A stretch of DNA of 64,000 nt from Paraburkholderia caffeinilytica (GCF_003368325.1 NZ_CP031467.1:3348001-3412000), one strand, 5' to 3'; positions 26,301-35,757 are shown, numbered from the stretch's first letter. Notes: a model not told the origin generated them from the sequence alone. Made by a program: numbers and translations.

Positions 26301-29300
26301 GCAGATGGCGGCCGGCAATCTGACTGTCTCGGGTTCGACGGTAACGAATCAGGGAACGCTCTCGGCGCTTCAGCAGATGACGGTCACCGCGGCGGCGCTG
26401 AATAACAGCGGCTCGATCTACGGTCCGACGACGAGCATCAACGTCGCAGGCAATACGACCAACACCGGCGGGCTGCTCGCGACCAGCACGCTTACGCTCA
26501 CCACGAATTCGCTGAACAACAGCAACGGGCTGATCTTCGCAGGCGATGTGAATCACCCGACCAGCGCGACCGGTGACACGAACGTCACGGTGAGCGGTGG
26601 TAACGGCAGTTTCAACAATACCAGCGGTCAGATTCTTGCGGCACGGAACCTGTCGCTCAGTCTGCTGAACCAGTCGGTCGACCCCTCGGCCAGCACCTTC
26701 GGGACCGTGAACGGTGGTAACGCGCTGAATCTTTGGGCGCAGGCAGTCAATAATTCGGGTACGTGGACGTTGCCGGGCACCGCTGTCACCGTAGCGGCAT
26801 CGCAGGGCATCAATAACACCGGGACGATCAACCAGGGGACGGGTACGCTCGCCCTGAACGGCGCCGTGAATAATTCCGGCACCGTCACCGTGCAGGATCT
26901 GACGATAAATGGCTCGCTGGCTAACCGGGCGAACGCGACCGTTCAGGCCAACGACGCACTGACGCTCAACGGCTCGGGAACGAACCTGGGGACTGTTGAA
27001 GCCGCCAACACGCTGACCATCAGTGGATCGAGCTACGACAATTCGAGCGGCACGACGAAGGCGGGCAACGCAAGCAGTCCGTCTGGTAGCGGGAATCTGA
27101 ATATCAATCTGAGCGGGGATCTCGGGAATACCGGCGGTACGCTGACGGCGACCAATGATCTCGGCATTACCGCGAACAACGTCAACAATTCCGGGGTCGC
27201 AGGCAGCAGCACGACGACCACGACGACCACGACGGTCAACAACACCGCGCTCGCGCTAGGACTGGTTGTGGGTACCGACACAATCGACATGGCGAGTAGC
27301 TATGGCCCCGGGGACCAGAAAACCTGCTGCAACCTCGCATCGTTTGGAAACAGCGTGACGCTTGCCGACGCGCTGTCGGCCGACGGCGTGACCGACACCA
27401 GTTCGATTCAGGCACAGCTCACGGCCCGCCGCTTCGCATGGGGACTCATCACCACCGCCAGCCCGCCGGTGAATTCGGGCAACATGGTCACGTTCGTGGA
27501 GATTCCGACAGTAACGGGTTCCGACAACAACGGTAACCCGATTACCCAGAACCTGTGGTTCGTCCAGACGCCCGCGAACGCGGGCACCGGCATCGCGACG
27601 ATCACGCTCGCGCTGCCGACTGCTACGGAGACGACCACCACCACGGGAGGCACGGCAGGTGCCAGTTCGGTGATTGCCGCCGGTCACAACGTTAGCATCA
27701 ACGCGAACAGCCTGAACAATCAGGCTGGCACCGTCAGCGCGGGAAACGATGCCAGCGTGAATGTGCAATCGCTGTCCAACGGCGGCCCAAGCTATACCTC
27801 GACGGTGACAGACACCGTCAGCACGGCGGCCATCAACAGCTTCCTCTCGCAGGCGCCGTCGACGATCTCACTATGGAGCAGTTTCAACAACGGCGGTGTC
27901 GGCTGCCCCAACAATCCGGGGGCGTGCATTGATCCGTCGGGCATCCAGCTTGCCGCGCCGGGTACGGTAACGCCGCTATCCACGTCGTCCTCAGTGACCG
28001 TGCAGGGGACGACCGGTCAGATCGTCGCCGGGCACGACCTCAACCTCTCGGGCGGCAATCTCACGAACGCCGGAGCGCTCGCTGCAGCAAACAACGTCAA
28101 CATCAATGCCGCGAGCTTCACGAATCAGGGCACGAATGTCGGGACGGTGACGACGACGGCCGGCTGTGCGTCGGGGTATTCGGCAGGCTGTTCAAGTCTG
28201 AATACCACGAACCCGAACTCGCAGTCCTATAGCTACCAGCAGACGAACAGCACGGTCACGGCGGGCAACAACCTGGTGATCGCGGCGAACTCGGTGAGCA
28301 ACACCTATGGCAATCTCGCCGCGGCAGGCACGGTCGCGATCGGAGGCGCCGGCACGACTGCCGCCAGCGTGACGCAGGCTGGAAGTGTCACGAATACGTC
28401 CGGGTCGATCACGGGAAACAATGTGCAGATCAACGCGGCCAGCGTCGTGAACACGGTCGCGGCACCCGTGCAGGTTCACCAGAACTACGGCAGCGCGTCG
28501 CCGTTCTCCGGATGCGGACAGAATTGCGAGGCGTACATCGACGTGCAGTCGGGCAATCCGGCAGCGATCACCGCCAACAGCAATCTGTCGATCACCAGCA
28601 ATACGTTCAGCAACACGGGTAGCCTCGTCACCGCGCTGAACAACGTGTCGATCAATGCGAGCGGTTCTGCGACGAGCAGCAACCAGTTGCTGAATGCCTA
28701 CTGGCATGCCAACCCGGGCGGCATCAGCGTATGGGGCTGCGCGAGCAATCCGTCGTTGTGCCAGACGCTTTACGGCAGCGCTTACTCGGCAAGCGACGTG
28801 CAGAACCCCGCTGGCCTCCCTTCGTCGGTGGGGATGTCCGACTTCGTGCCAGCGACCATCCAGGCCGGCAATACGCTGTCGGTGAATTCGCCGACGCTGA
28901 CCAACGCAGGCAATGTCATCGGTACGACGGTGGTGCTGAGCGGTTCGCAACTGGTCAACGGCCTGACCAACCCGCACGTCTATACCCCGCCGCCTGTCGT
29001 GTCGAATCAGGTGATTTCGCTTGGGCCTCCGGCGGTACCCGGCAGTGCGGCGACGACCGTTAACAGCGCGGGGCTTGTCACTAACCTCGCCGGCCAACCG
29101 GTTTCGGTGACTGGCACTGCTGGCGTGCCTTCGGGTGTGCCAGTCGGTGTGCAGACGGTGGGCAAGCCTGTCGCGCCGACCGCAATCAGCGCCAATAGCC
29201 CGGCAGGCAGCACGGTGAAAACCATCAGCGGCCAGACGTTGACGGTCAGTTACCTCACGAATAATCCCGCCGCGCAGGTCATGGGGGATATCTCGCCAGC

Positions 29301-31740
29301 CGGTCTTCTCGCGAAACTGCCTACCAACCTGCGACCGGCCAACGTGCCGTTCTATTACGACCCGTATACCGAGGACCAGCAGATCGAGCAGGCCGCGTTG
29401 ACGGCGACAGGTAAGAGCAGTTTCTACAGCACGACAGGTGCGACGGACAGCACGAGCCAGACGTCCATCGCGAACCAGGACAAGAGCGCGCTGTATGGGG
29501 CAGCGCTCCAGTATGCGGAGCAGAACAACATTGCGCTGGGCACCCAGTTGAGTCAGGCGCAACTGGCGCTGATCAATGCGCCGATGCTCTGGTATACGGA
29601 GGAAACCGTCCCCGAGCCGGGATGCACGGCAACCGGTAGCGGTGCGTGCCCGACAGTGCAGACGCTGATGCCCGAAGTGCTGCTGCCCGCGAACTATGCG
29701 CAGGTCGGCGCGGACGGCGAAATCAGCGGCAGGAACGTTTCGCTTAATTACAGCAACAGCATTCTCAACACCGGAAGCATCAGCGCGAGTGGCACGCTGA
29801 GCGTGACCACCGGATCGCTGACGAACGAAACGCGCTCGACGAACATCGGCACGATTTACCAGAACGTGCAGGATGTCGGTCTCCAGCAGACCACCGGCAC
29901 GGTGGTGCAGCAGGGCGGCTTCATGTCGGCGGCGGACTATGACATGAATGCGCAGGCCATCGATAACATCGGTGGCCAGATACAGCAGATCAATGCCAAC
30001 GGCAGCGTGAATCAGGCGGCCACCGCGCAACTGCTCTCGAACCTGAAGAGCCAGTTGGGCACGAGCTTCACACAGAGCACGGTGAGTAACAACCTCACCA
30101 CGTCGGTGGTAGGTGCTCCCTCGTCGTGGGACAACCTGTTCATGACGCTGGATATCGCTGTCATTGCCATCGTGGCCTCCATGGTCGTGAGCCCGGTTGC
30201 CGGCGCCATGCTGTCCAGCGCAATGAATGGCATGAATAATGATCAGGCTTTCAGCTTTGGCAACATGGTCAAGGCGGGAGCGGTCGCGTACCTGACTGAA
30301 GGCGTTGACGCGGGACTCGGACTGGATGACTTCAGCAGCGTTGGCTCGAACCTGGTGTCCTCAGATGCGACGGTGACGCTTTCGAATCTTGGTAACACTG
30401 CGCTGCAGATAGGGGAGCAGAGCGTAGTCAACGCTGCAATCTCGACTGCGATTGAAGGTGGCAGTTTCGGCAATGCGCTGAAGAACAACATCGTGAGCGA
30501 TCTCGCAGCCGTCGGCGCGAATGCAATCGGCAGTGAGTTTGGCCCAACCGGTAGTGACCCGAACTATGCCGCAAGCGTTGCAAGTCACGCGGTGCTCGGA
30601 TGTGCGGCCAGTGCAGCGCGAGGTACCGGGTGCGCAGGGGGGGCCATTGGCGGGGCCGTGTCTGCCGGGATGAACCCGATCATTGACGCGAACGGCAATA
30701 TCCCGCCTGCTGCCCTGGCGGCGATCGAGACGCTGGTGAGCGGCAGTGTCGCCGGGGCGCTCGGATTCAATGTTCAGGGCGCGATCACGGCCGCGCAGAA
30801 CGAGACGCTGAACAACTGGCTGAATCACGTCACGCTCTTACCGGGGCAAAAGTCAGAGGCGCAGCAGGCCGATGAGGCGCTAGCGAAATGTGATAGCGCA
30901 AAAGCCGATGAATGCGCGACGGCGGCCACGTTAATGCAGAAATCAGGCGCGAATGACCAGGCGCTGGCCACGGCGTGTCAGTCGCCCGGCTCGCTGGCAT
31001 GCGCCTACCAGAAGACCCTGGCCTATCTGGCGGGCAACAACGTTTCTACTGTCAACGGCGTGACGGTTGCTACGGCGGCGCCGCAGCCGACGTACACAGC
31101 ACCCAGCCAGGCAGCGGCCATGCTTGAGAATGCGCTTGCGGGCCCGTTGCCGGCGATTCTGGCCGGAGCGACGTATGAACTCGGAGGGTCGACTCAGACT
31201 GCGTACTACCTGTCCACACTGGGCGTAGCTGCGGGCGGCATTGCAGCAGGTGCGGTTGGACTCGGTGGATCCAAGACGGTTAATATAATTTCTGAGGCCA
31301 CAGACAGTGCAGTTGGGGTACCCGTTTCGACGGCAAAAAATCCGTTTAGTCCTGTGCAGCAGGTTGATACATTTGGTAACGAAATTTATTACCGTACAAT
31401 GTCTGAACAGGATTTCGAATATTTGCAACAAACGGGTCAATTGCCGCCAACTACCGAGACGTCAATTTCACCAGTCTTGTCATATTCATCGAAGTACAAC
31501 GGCGCAACTGTTCAGTTCACAATGGCACCGGGAACTTCAGCTGCGCTTCAACAAATCGGCATTGCTGCTAATCTTCCCGCGGCTATTGAGTTCCCAGATA
31601 TGTCGACACAGGTGGGCAGTTGGATGCAGACTAATGTACGCTTCAAAGTTGAAGGAGGCCAGATGACTACTCAACTTGGCCAGGGCGCAGGAGTAAATAT
31701 TTTTAATAAAAATATAATTCAATTTGGCAAGATTCCTTGA
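23317..31740 (+). CDS. cdiA: CdiA-type contact-dependent inhibition / two-partner-secretion exoprotein (2807 aa)
   Basis: An extended N-terminal region (to about residue 67) ends at a signal-peptide-like VIYLLPGVLTLDEVAHAA. Then comes the TPS secretion domain with PNANGISVNSYQSFNIDSNGLVLNNS and NPNGVSVNGL. Residues ~260-1900 are repetitive Gly/Ala/Ser/Thr/Asn beta-helix repeats of filamentous-haemagglutinin type. A DUF637-like section lies near ~2390-2490 (ASHAVLGCAASAARGTGCAGGAIGGAVSAG). The last ~150 residues differ in base composition (AT-rich from about 31275) and form the variable toxin: YYRTMSEQDFEYLQQTGQLPPTTETSISP ... FKVEGGQMTTQLGQGAGVNIFNKNIIQF. The toxin activity is not identified; similar C-termini end Rhs/CdiA proteins. 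The product is exported by a TpsB protein; the nearest is 4 kb downstream. Confidence 0.92.
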   Translation: MLRGAREGMSRLAQREAARQANSFDAAANGVAEPGRPLWMRATACVMAVVIYLLPGVLTLDEVAHAAPIVDPRAPIPFQPTITQTSTGVPAVNIAAPNANGISVNSYQSFNIDSNGLVLNNSLTSGTPLLGGTLGANPNLVGRAASVIVNQVTTTGPASTLVGPLEVFGSAASIIISNPNGVSVNGLSLTNATGLVLTTGTPQFLTGVGGTSTDFAHAGSLAYNVTSGNVSISGPAGVNGPGAGIEGTVGNIDVIAQTISLNAPLRADQRINLVTGNQLVSPTSSDASGTNYGTASNGAANTAAAIGNNAVAIDASQYGSVTSGQIYIMSTAAGMGVNTLGSLAATAGNVSVTSSGDISAGQTFANQNVGIASTGNTTITAAGLANQNYTVTAGGDINASGSVSAGQNVSLGAGGNLSATSTAASGSANLTAGGSMTLGTVSAQSIALQTATGDLTVNSAVSAPGVISASAGRDLTINGAVQGGSTVQLSAARSASVNGLLSGVDNTSVTATTGNASIAGNVQTNGTFTVSAAQGATLGGTVQAQGPVSVTAQNGSLTGSGNIASSLGSVTLDAGGNIGLTGSLQSATTLSATAGGNANLGGTLTAPGAISVTTGQDATIGGNATSGSTLTVNAGGNATVQGAAASVGDMSLSANGGTLGTTGSVTAMGALTASGQQGVSLGGTVYSQGNAQISSSAGGVTVGGTLTSPGTIGISAAQDATVTGLLHSGQSATITATRDTGLNGGLEVDGTGNATVNAGRDINGTGAVSVANDVTLSAARNIGVSGAIQTGNNLNATAGANLSVGPTTTVGAETLTATGGSVTLAGNALSGGNMAVTAGTNVGAQGTVESLGNLNVNAHSGNLNTAGAVQAAGTGTLNAGQNMTLGGETTVTGDATLTGNNITTQGLAVGGNLIATAANSLDTSAGQLNAAFSANAPALSVTGNATLNAANVTTANAAIGGTYSATGTTSLTTGGTAAYQRDATLAGGTVNNVGRQMAAGNLTVSGSTVTNQGTLSALQQMTVTAAALNNSGSIYGPTTSINVAGNTTNTGGLLATSTLTLTTNSLNNSNGLIFAGDVNHPTSATGDTNVTVSGGNGSFNNTSGQILAARNLSLSLLNQSVDPSASTFGTVNGGNALNLWAQAVNNSGTWTLPGTAVTVAASQGINNTGTINQGTGTLALNGAVNNSGTVTVQDLTINGSLANRANATVQANDALTLNGSGTNLGTVEAANTLTISGSSYDNSSGTTKAGNASSPSGSGNLNINLSGDLGNTGGTLTATNDLGITANNVNNSGVAGSSTTTTTTTTVNNTALALGLVVGTDTIDMASSYGPGDQKTCCNLASFGNSVTLADALSADGVTDTSSIQAQLTARRFAWGLITTASPPVNSGNMVTFVEIPTVTGSDNNGNPITQNLWFVQTPANAGTGIATITLALPTATETTTTTGGTAGASSVIAAGHNVSINANSLNNQAGTVSAGNDASVNVQSLSNGGPSYTSTVTDTVSTAAINSFLSQAPSTISLWSSFNNGGVGCPNNPGACIDPSGIQLAAPGTVTPLSTSSSVTVQGTTGQIVAGHDLNLSGGNLTNAGALAAANNVNINAASFTNQGTNVGTVTTTAGCASGYSAGCSSLNTTNPNSQSYSYQQTNSTVTAGNNLVIAANSVSNTYGNLAAAGTVAIGGAGTTAASVTQAGSVTNTSGSITGNNVQINAASVVNTVAAPVQVHQNYGSASPFSGCGQNCEAYIDVQSGNPAAITANSNLSITSNTFSNTGSLVTALNNVSINASGSATSSNQLLNAYWHANPGGISVWGCASNPSLCQTLYGSAYSASDVQNPAGLPSSVGMSDFVPATIQAGNTLSVNSPTLTNAGNVIGTTVVLSGSQLVNGLTNPHVYTPPPVVSNQVISLGPPAVPGSAATTVNSAGLVTNLAGQPVSVTGTAGVPSGVPVGVQTVGKPVAPTAISANSPAGSTVKTISGQTLTVSYLTNNPAAQVMGDISPAGLLAKLPTNLRPANVPFYYDPYTEDQQIEQAALTATGKSSFYSTTGATDSTSQTSIANQDKSALYGAALQYAEQNNIALGTQLSQAQLALINAPMLWYTEETVPEPGCTATGSGACPTVQTLMPEVLLPANYAQVGADGEISGRNVSLNYSNSILNTGSISASGTLSVTTGSLTNETRSTNIGTIYQNVQDVGLQQTTGTVVQQGGFMSAADYDMNAQAIDNIGGQIQQINANGSVNQAATAQLLSNLKSQLGTSFTQSTVSNNLTTSVVGAPSSWDNLFMTLDIAVIAIVASMVVSPVAGAMLSSAMNGMNNDQAFSFGNMVKAGAVAYLTEGVDAGLGLDDFSSVGSNLVSSDATVTLSNLGNTALQIGEQSVVNAAISTAIEGGSFGNALKNNIVSDLAAVGANAIGSEFGPTGSDPNYAASVASHAVLGCAASAARGTGCAGGAIGGAVSAGMNPIIDANGNIPPAALAAIETLVSGSVAGALGFNVQGAITAAQNETLNNWLNHVTLLPGQKSEAQQADEALAKCDSAKADECATAATLMQKSGANDQALATACQSPGSLACAYQKTLAYLAGNNVSTVNGVTVATAAPQPTYTAPSQAAAMLENALAGPLPAILAGATYELGGSTQTAYYLSTLGVAAGGIAAGAVGLGGSKTVNIISEATDSAVGVPVSTAKNPFSPVQQVDTFGNEIYYRTMSEQDFEYLQQTGQLPPTTETSISPVLSYSSKYNGATVQFTMAPGTSAALQQIGIAANLPAAIEFPDMSTQVGSWMQTNVRFKVEGGQMTTQLGQGAGVNIFNKNIIQFGKIP

Positions 31741-31751
31741 GGGAGATGGGC

Positions 31752-32225
31752 ATGTTGTTGCGATTGAATGAAGCTGGGTTTACCATGAAATTGGTATTCC
31801 GGTTTGAAGATGAATTGCGAGCGAATCCTCATCGAGTTGCTCTGAGTCAGGCTCTGACTCTAAATGCTTCAAAGCCGAATGTAGGGCTAAAAGGGCTTCA
31901 TGGTCTGCTCGGTTCGCCGGAGTGGTGGGAGAGTATTCAGGCGGGTAAAATGCCATTGCTCTTTATTTCAGGTGTCGTTCAGCGTATATATTTCTCTGGC
32001 CAGGATGAGGGAGGCGCCAACAATACGCTTGATCTAAAGCTCGACGATGGATCAGTAAGGGCGGTAGGCATCTATGTCAACAATAGTGAGAATCTAAAAC
32101 TTTTTCATATTGGCTGTCGAGTGAGTATCGTCTATGCACTAGATGCGTTGAAGCTGCAACCTGCTATCGATGGTGGAGTGAACTATTCTAAGATTGCGTT
32201 GGAGATGGCTGTTTCAATCGATTAG
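31752..32225 (+). CDS. cdiI: Candidate CdiI immunity protein for the adjacent CdiA toxin (157 aa)
   Basis: The gene begins 11 bases after the cdiA stop with the site GGGAGA; an alternative ATG two codons upstream is possible. It is a soluble protein (MLLRLNEAGFTMKLVFRFEDELRANPHRV...) without signal peptide or membrane helix, as expected for a cytoplasmic immunity protein. It shares the low GC of the toxin end. A stretch LLFISGVVQRIYFSGQDEGGANNTLDLKLDDGSVRAVGIYVNN resembles a small beta-barrel. No named immunity family is recognised; assignment rests on position and size. Confidence 0.72.
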   Translation: MLLRLNEAGFTMKLVFRFEDELRANPHRVALSQALTLNASKPNVGLKGLHGLLGSPEWWESIQAGKMPLLFISGVVQRIYFSGQDEGGANNTLDLKLDDGSVRAVGIYVNNSENLKLFHIGCRVSIVYALDALKLQPAIDGGVNYSKIALEMAVSID

Positions 32226-32252
32226 CAGGAAGGAATGTGTCGACATCACTGA

Positions 32253-32672
32253 TTTGTTGCTACAGAAAGCGCAGGCGCTCTTGCTGCCGATGCGGGAAGT
32301 GTTAGGAATGTTAATCCTACGGGGCCGTTGCAGAACTGCACGAACTGCGTAGCGGTTGTCGACAATTTTCTTACTACCGGGAATCCAGCTAGTGCATTGC
32401 CTGGAGCGACACCCGTGCCATTTAATCAACTCGGGCAGATGTATGGGACTACATTTAGTGGTTGGACGACACAGCAGAATATCGAGTTCTCTTTGCTCGC
32501 TGGTGGCAATGGGACGCGAGCCGTTGTCTATGGAACGGACGGGGTCACTGGGCACGTATGGAATGCTGTCGTGCAAAATGGCAGCGTGAACTATATCGAT
32601 GGTCAAATTGGTGGTAGTGGCGCGGCCAACTTCCAGAACTTCTCGCACTTTCAATTTGGAATATTGCCATGA
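32253..32672 (+). pseudogene. Displaced papain-like toxin fragment (orphan CdiA-CT)
   Basis: The frame is open from 32253 to 32672 but has no credible start codon or ribosome-binding site; it reads AADAGSVRNVNPTGPLQNCTNCVAVVDNFLTTGNPASALP. It matches the papain-fold (Tox-PL-type) deamidase/protease toxins of polymorphic-toxin systems: Cys in NCTNC (32346), His in GHVWNAV (32553) and Asp in YIDGQ (32598) form the expected Cys-His-Asp triad. It ends FQNFSHFQFGILP. Only the C-terminal toxin module is present, 27 bases after the candidate immunity gene, so it looks like an old toxin tip left behind when a new one was acquired. Its stop overlaps the next start (ATGA). Confidence 0.78.
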
Positions 32673-32935
32673 CGCTGGATCTTGCCACTGCGAAGAGGAT
32701 GGCGCTTGAGTATCTCGCGGAACAACAGATCAAACCCGGAGGGGTGCCTTATTCCATTGTTGATTCGCGAGTGGTGGAAGACGATGAGGGATGGTATTTC
32801 CCTTGCCAGTCGGTTGAGTTCTTGGCGACCGGAGATATGAACGTTTCTCTCGTGGGAAACTGGCCGATCTTTGTTAGTCGAGACGGTCGCTATGTTGGCC
32901 CGTGCCGACCTGAGAAATGGCTGCGTCGCAATTGA
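32669..32935 (+). CDS. Imm35/YrhB-like immunity protein (88 aa)
   Basis: Translationally coupled (ATGA overlap) to the orphan papain-like toxin fragment. The sequence MTLDLATAKRMALEYLAEQQ...YSIVDSRVVEDDEGWYFPCQSVEFLATGDMNVSLVGNWPIFVSRDGRYVGP fits the YrhB/Imm35 pattern (GW-F/Y-F, then a LxGNxPIfVxRxdG core), a family often paired with papain-fold toxins. The intact frame suggests selection to keep protection against sibling cells that still deploy the toxin. Confidence 0.78.
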   Translation: MTLDLATAKRMALEYLAEQQIKPGGVPYSIVDSRVVEDDEGWYFPCQSVEFLATGDMNVSLVGNWPIFVSRDGRYVGPCRPEKWLRRN

Positions 32936-33690
32936 CTTGATGAAGGTCGGTTCAAGGGACGGGGTAGGCGAGCGCCGGTTATTGCCCGGACGGCAGTGAT
33001 GAGACGAGGCAGGTCGAGCTTATCGTTTTGATTTGCTGGGCATGGGATTGTCGCGCTGGCAGGATGGGAGCTTGTCCATAGCGTTGGAATATCGGTACGT
33101 CAATTCATGGTGCTGTTCCCGTAGCGTAGATTCGTAGCGACGGGAAATGGAATGGCCTTTCTGCGTATAGAGACCAAAGCAGATTGGTACTGCATATTGA
33201 TGGGGTGCGTTGGTACGCCATACGCGTGCGTTGTGCGAACTTGATCGCATCGTCCGTTTTTCAGTAAGCAAACTAAAAGTAGGGATACTTCCCGGGGAAA
33301 TTGAAGTATGCGAGTGCGAACGGACCTTTGCGCGAGTCTTCGATACGCGCGGGCAATGACATACAAGCCTCGTCAGGAGATTGCAGGGAGGCATCAGCCT
33401 TCACGCTGGCCGGTGCCGCTTGCAGCGATGATTGCACTGATGCCGCTCCTGCTGCTATTCGCAGCGGCCATTTTCTGTCTGGTTCTCAGGCTGATACTGC
33501 CTGTCCATGCCGTTCCCCATTAGCACGGCCAATTCCCTTACGTTTCGCTCTTCGTCAGATCCTTTTGCTAGCCGTTGCCACATTCGCCGGAGGCGGCCGC
33601 GCCGTGTTCGGCTGCGGTGGGGCCGCGACTAACGGAGCCGGATCTGGTGGTTGCCATGCGGGTACTACTTTCTGATTTCAACTGATTCCG
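32936..33690. other. Gap between the immunity gene and the second TpsA gene
   Basis: No confident gene in ~750 bases. A minus-strand frame near 33020-33394 has no recognisable domain. In Burkholderia bcp/cdi loci a small bcpO-type gene occupies this slot. A low-confidence candidate (33308-33523) is listed separately. Confidence 0.35.
33308..33523 (+). CDS. Possible small single-helix membrane protein (71 aa, doubtful)
   Basis: The C-terminal half has one strong hydrophobic helix (WPVPLAAMIALMPLLLLFAAAIFCLVLRLILP). The start is uncertain (ATG at 33308 or 33356; no good ribosome-binding site at either). It lies where Burkholderia bcp loci keep the small bcpO gene. No lipobox is seen and no homology is claimed. 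Confidence 0.28.
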   Translation: MRVRTDLCASLRYARAMTYKPRQEIAGRHQPSRWPVPLAAMIALMPLLLLFAAAIFCLVLRLILPVHAVPH

Positions 33691-35757
33691 ATGAATTTCC
33701 TTGCCCACAGCCGGGCCAAACATCCGGCCGTACCGAAGGCGCTATGTCTGCTCGCTTCGATAGTCTCTGCACATGCTGCGGCTGCTGCAGGCATCGTCGC
33801 CGACGGCGGCACTGCGACCGCGGTCTCGACCGGTGCCAACGGCCACCAGACGGTAAATGTCGCCCCTACAATCGGCGGCGTCTCGAACAACACCTACACC
33901 TCATTTAACGTATCGAAAGCTGGCGCCGATCTGAACAACGTCGGCATCAACGCACGCACGATCGTTAATCAGGTGACCAGCACGAACCCCTCGCTGATCC
34001 AGGGCGACATCAGCGTACTGGGTCCGCGCGCCAACGTGATCCTTGCGAACCCGAACGGCATCACGATCGACGGCGGAAGCTTCGTCAACGCCGGCCACGT
34101 TGTCCTCTCGACCGGTCAGGTGAGTTTCGACGATCTCGTACCTGCACCCGGCGTGACCCAACGCAACGTTATGCTAACCACCAACCGCGGCGCAATCACC
34201 ATCGGTCCCGGCGGCCTGAGCGGCACACTCGTCAATCTCGACCTGATCGCCAAATAGCTCTCGGTGAATGGTCCCGTAAAAAACGACTTCACGACCTCGA
34301 CGGGCGGCGTGCGAGCAATCATCGGCGATAGCACGAATACCTACGACACCAGCCTGTCCCCCAGCGACAACAACCACGACTGGCTTGTCAGCACGACGTC
34401 CCCCGGCACGACGAACTCAGCATTGGCCGTCGATATCACCGCACTCGGCGGACTGACCGGCGGCCGCGTCCAACTCATCGTCACTGACAAAGGCGCGGGC
34501 GTTCGCAGTCTCGGCGCGATCTACGCAAGCGCAGGCGACGTCATCGTGTCGTCGCTCGGCGACATCGGCGTAGTCGACGGATCGATCAAGGCGGAAAACA
34601 ACATCCAGATCACGACGCCCGGTGCGTTCTCCTCGCAGGGCGCACAGATGTCCGCGGCAAACGGCATAACGCTCAACGCGGACGGCATCACGCTAGTCGA
34701 CGATGCCACTGGCGGTTCAACGCTCAGCGCGCAAAACGGCGCAGTCAAGCTGACCAGTACCGGCGACATCTCCAGCACCGGCAGCCTGATCCAGGCCGGC
34801 GCGATTAGCGCGAGCGGCGCAGCGATCGGCGGCGATGTGACCTTGAGCGCCACCGGCAACATCCTGAATCGTTCGAGCGCGGCGAACCTGGGTGTCGTCT
34901 TCGCGGCGAATGGACAAACGTCGCTAAGCGCGCAAGGGAACATCATCAACGAGAACGCCCGCATCCTGGCAAACGACAAAACCAGCGTGACCGCTCAAGG
35001 CGACATTTCCAACATCATCGATCACACCGACGGCACGAACGGCGGTCAGCCGGTCGCGTACTCGCGTACCGGTGGCAGTTTTGTTTTCTTCACGCATAAC
35101 ACCAGCGGCTTCGACGTCGATTACGGCACCGTCGCACAACCGGGCCAACTGGCCTATATCGCGTCGACCGGTGGTTCGGTCACCGTCTCGGGAAGAAACG
35201 TCACCAACTCCGGTGGCCTGATCCAATCGAACAAGGGAAACATATCGATTACCGCGCAGCAGGCCTTTACCAACGCCGCGGTGTTCTCGGGACAGGCCAG
35301 CTATTCACGCAGTTGCTGGATATTCTGTCATGCGAGCGCATCGAGCAATGTGATGCCCAATGGCGGCACGATCCAGTCGGGCGCGGACATTGCGATTTCC
35401 GCGGGGACCGTCGCGCGCAATATCGGGGGTAACGTTTTTGCAGCTGGCAATCTCAACGTGTCGGCGCCCGTGACATACGCACAGGGCGTAACAGGTTACT
35501 CGGCGATCAATCAGGACCGCGGCTTCAAGGCATTTTTCGGCAGCACGTGGGCGCAGATCATTGCGAGCGATGTTGGCGGAGGCTTCACGGCCAACGGCTC
35601 GGTTTCGCTGGTCGGCGGCGCCGTTATCGATGGCGGCTACATCAACGGCAGCAACGGCGTCTCCGCGAGCGGCGGCATAACGACAGTCCGCGCGCCCGCG
35701 ACGACGCCTGTTCAGATCGGCCAGCATCTCGGCACGACGACGTGGTGGTGGCATTGA
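33691..35757 (+). pseudogene. Second TpsA-type filamentous haemagglutinin, interrupted by an amber codon
   Basis: One continuous frame of 689 codons is broken only by TAG at 34255-34257. Before it lie an Ala-rich signal peptide (ALCLLASIVSAHAAAAAG) and the TPS domain (NVAPTIGGVSNNTYTSFNVSKAGADLNN; ILANPNGITIDGGSFVNAGHVVLSTG). After it the same domain continues without shift (LSVNGPVKNDFTTSTGGVRAIIG), followed by beta-helix repeats, a short Cys-containing loop (SRSCWIFCHASAS) and the end TTTWWWH. TpsA relatives typically have Gln at the interrupted site (IAxQLSVNG), and one C-to-T change makes CAG into TAG. The gene overlaps the TpsB start (TGATG). It is too short for a long adhesin and lacks a toxin tip. 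Confidence 0.85.

Noticed and set aside
28192-30030. 612-codon minus-strand frame inside cdiA
   Set aside because: Lies fully antisense to a clear TPS exoprotein, has an Arg/His-rich composition and no domain; a GC-rich shadow frame.
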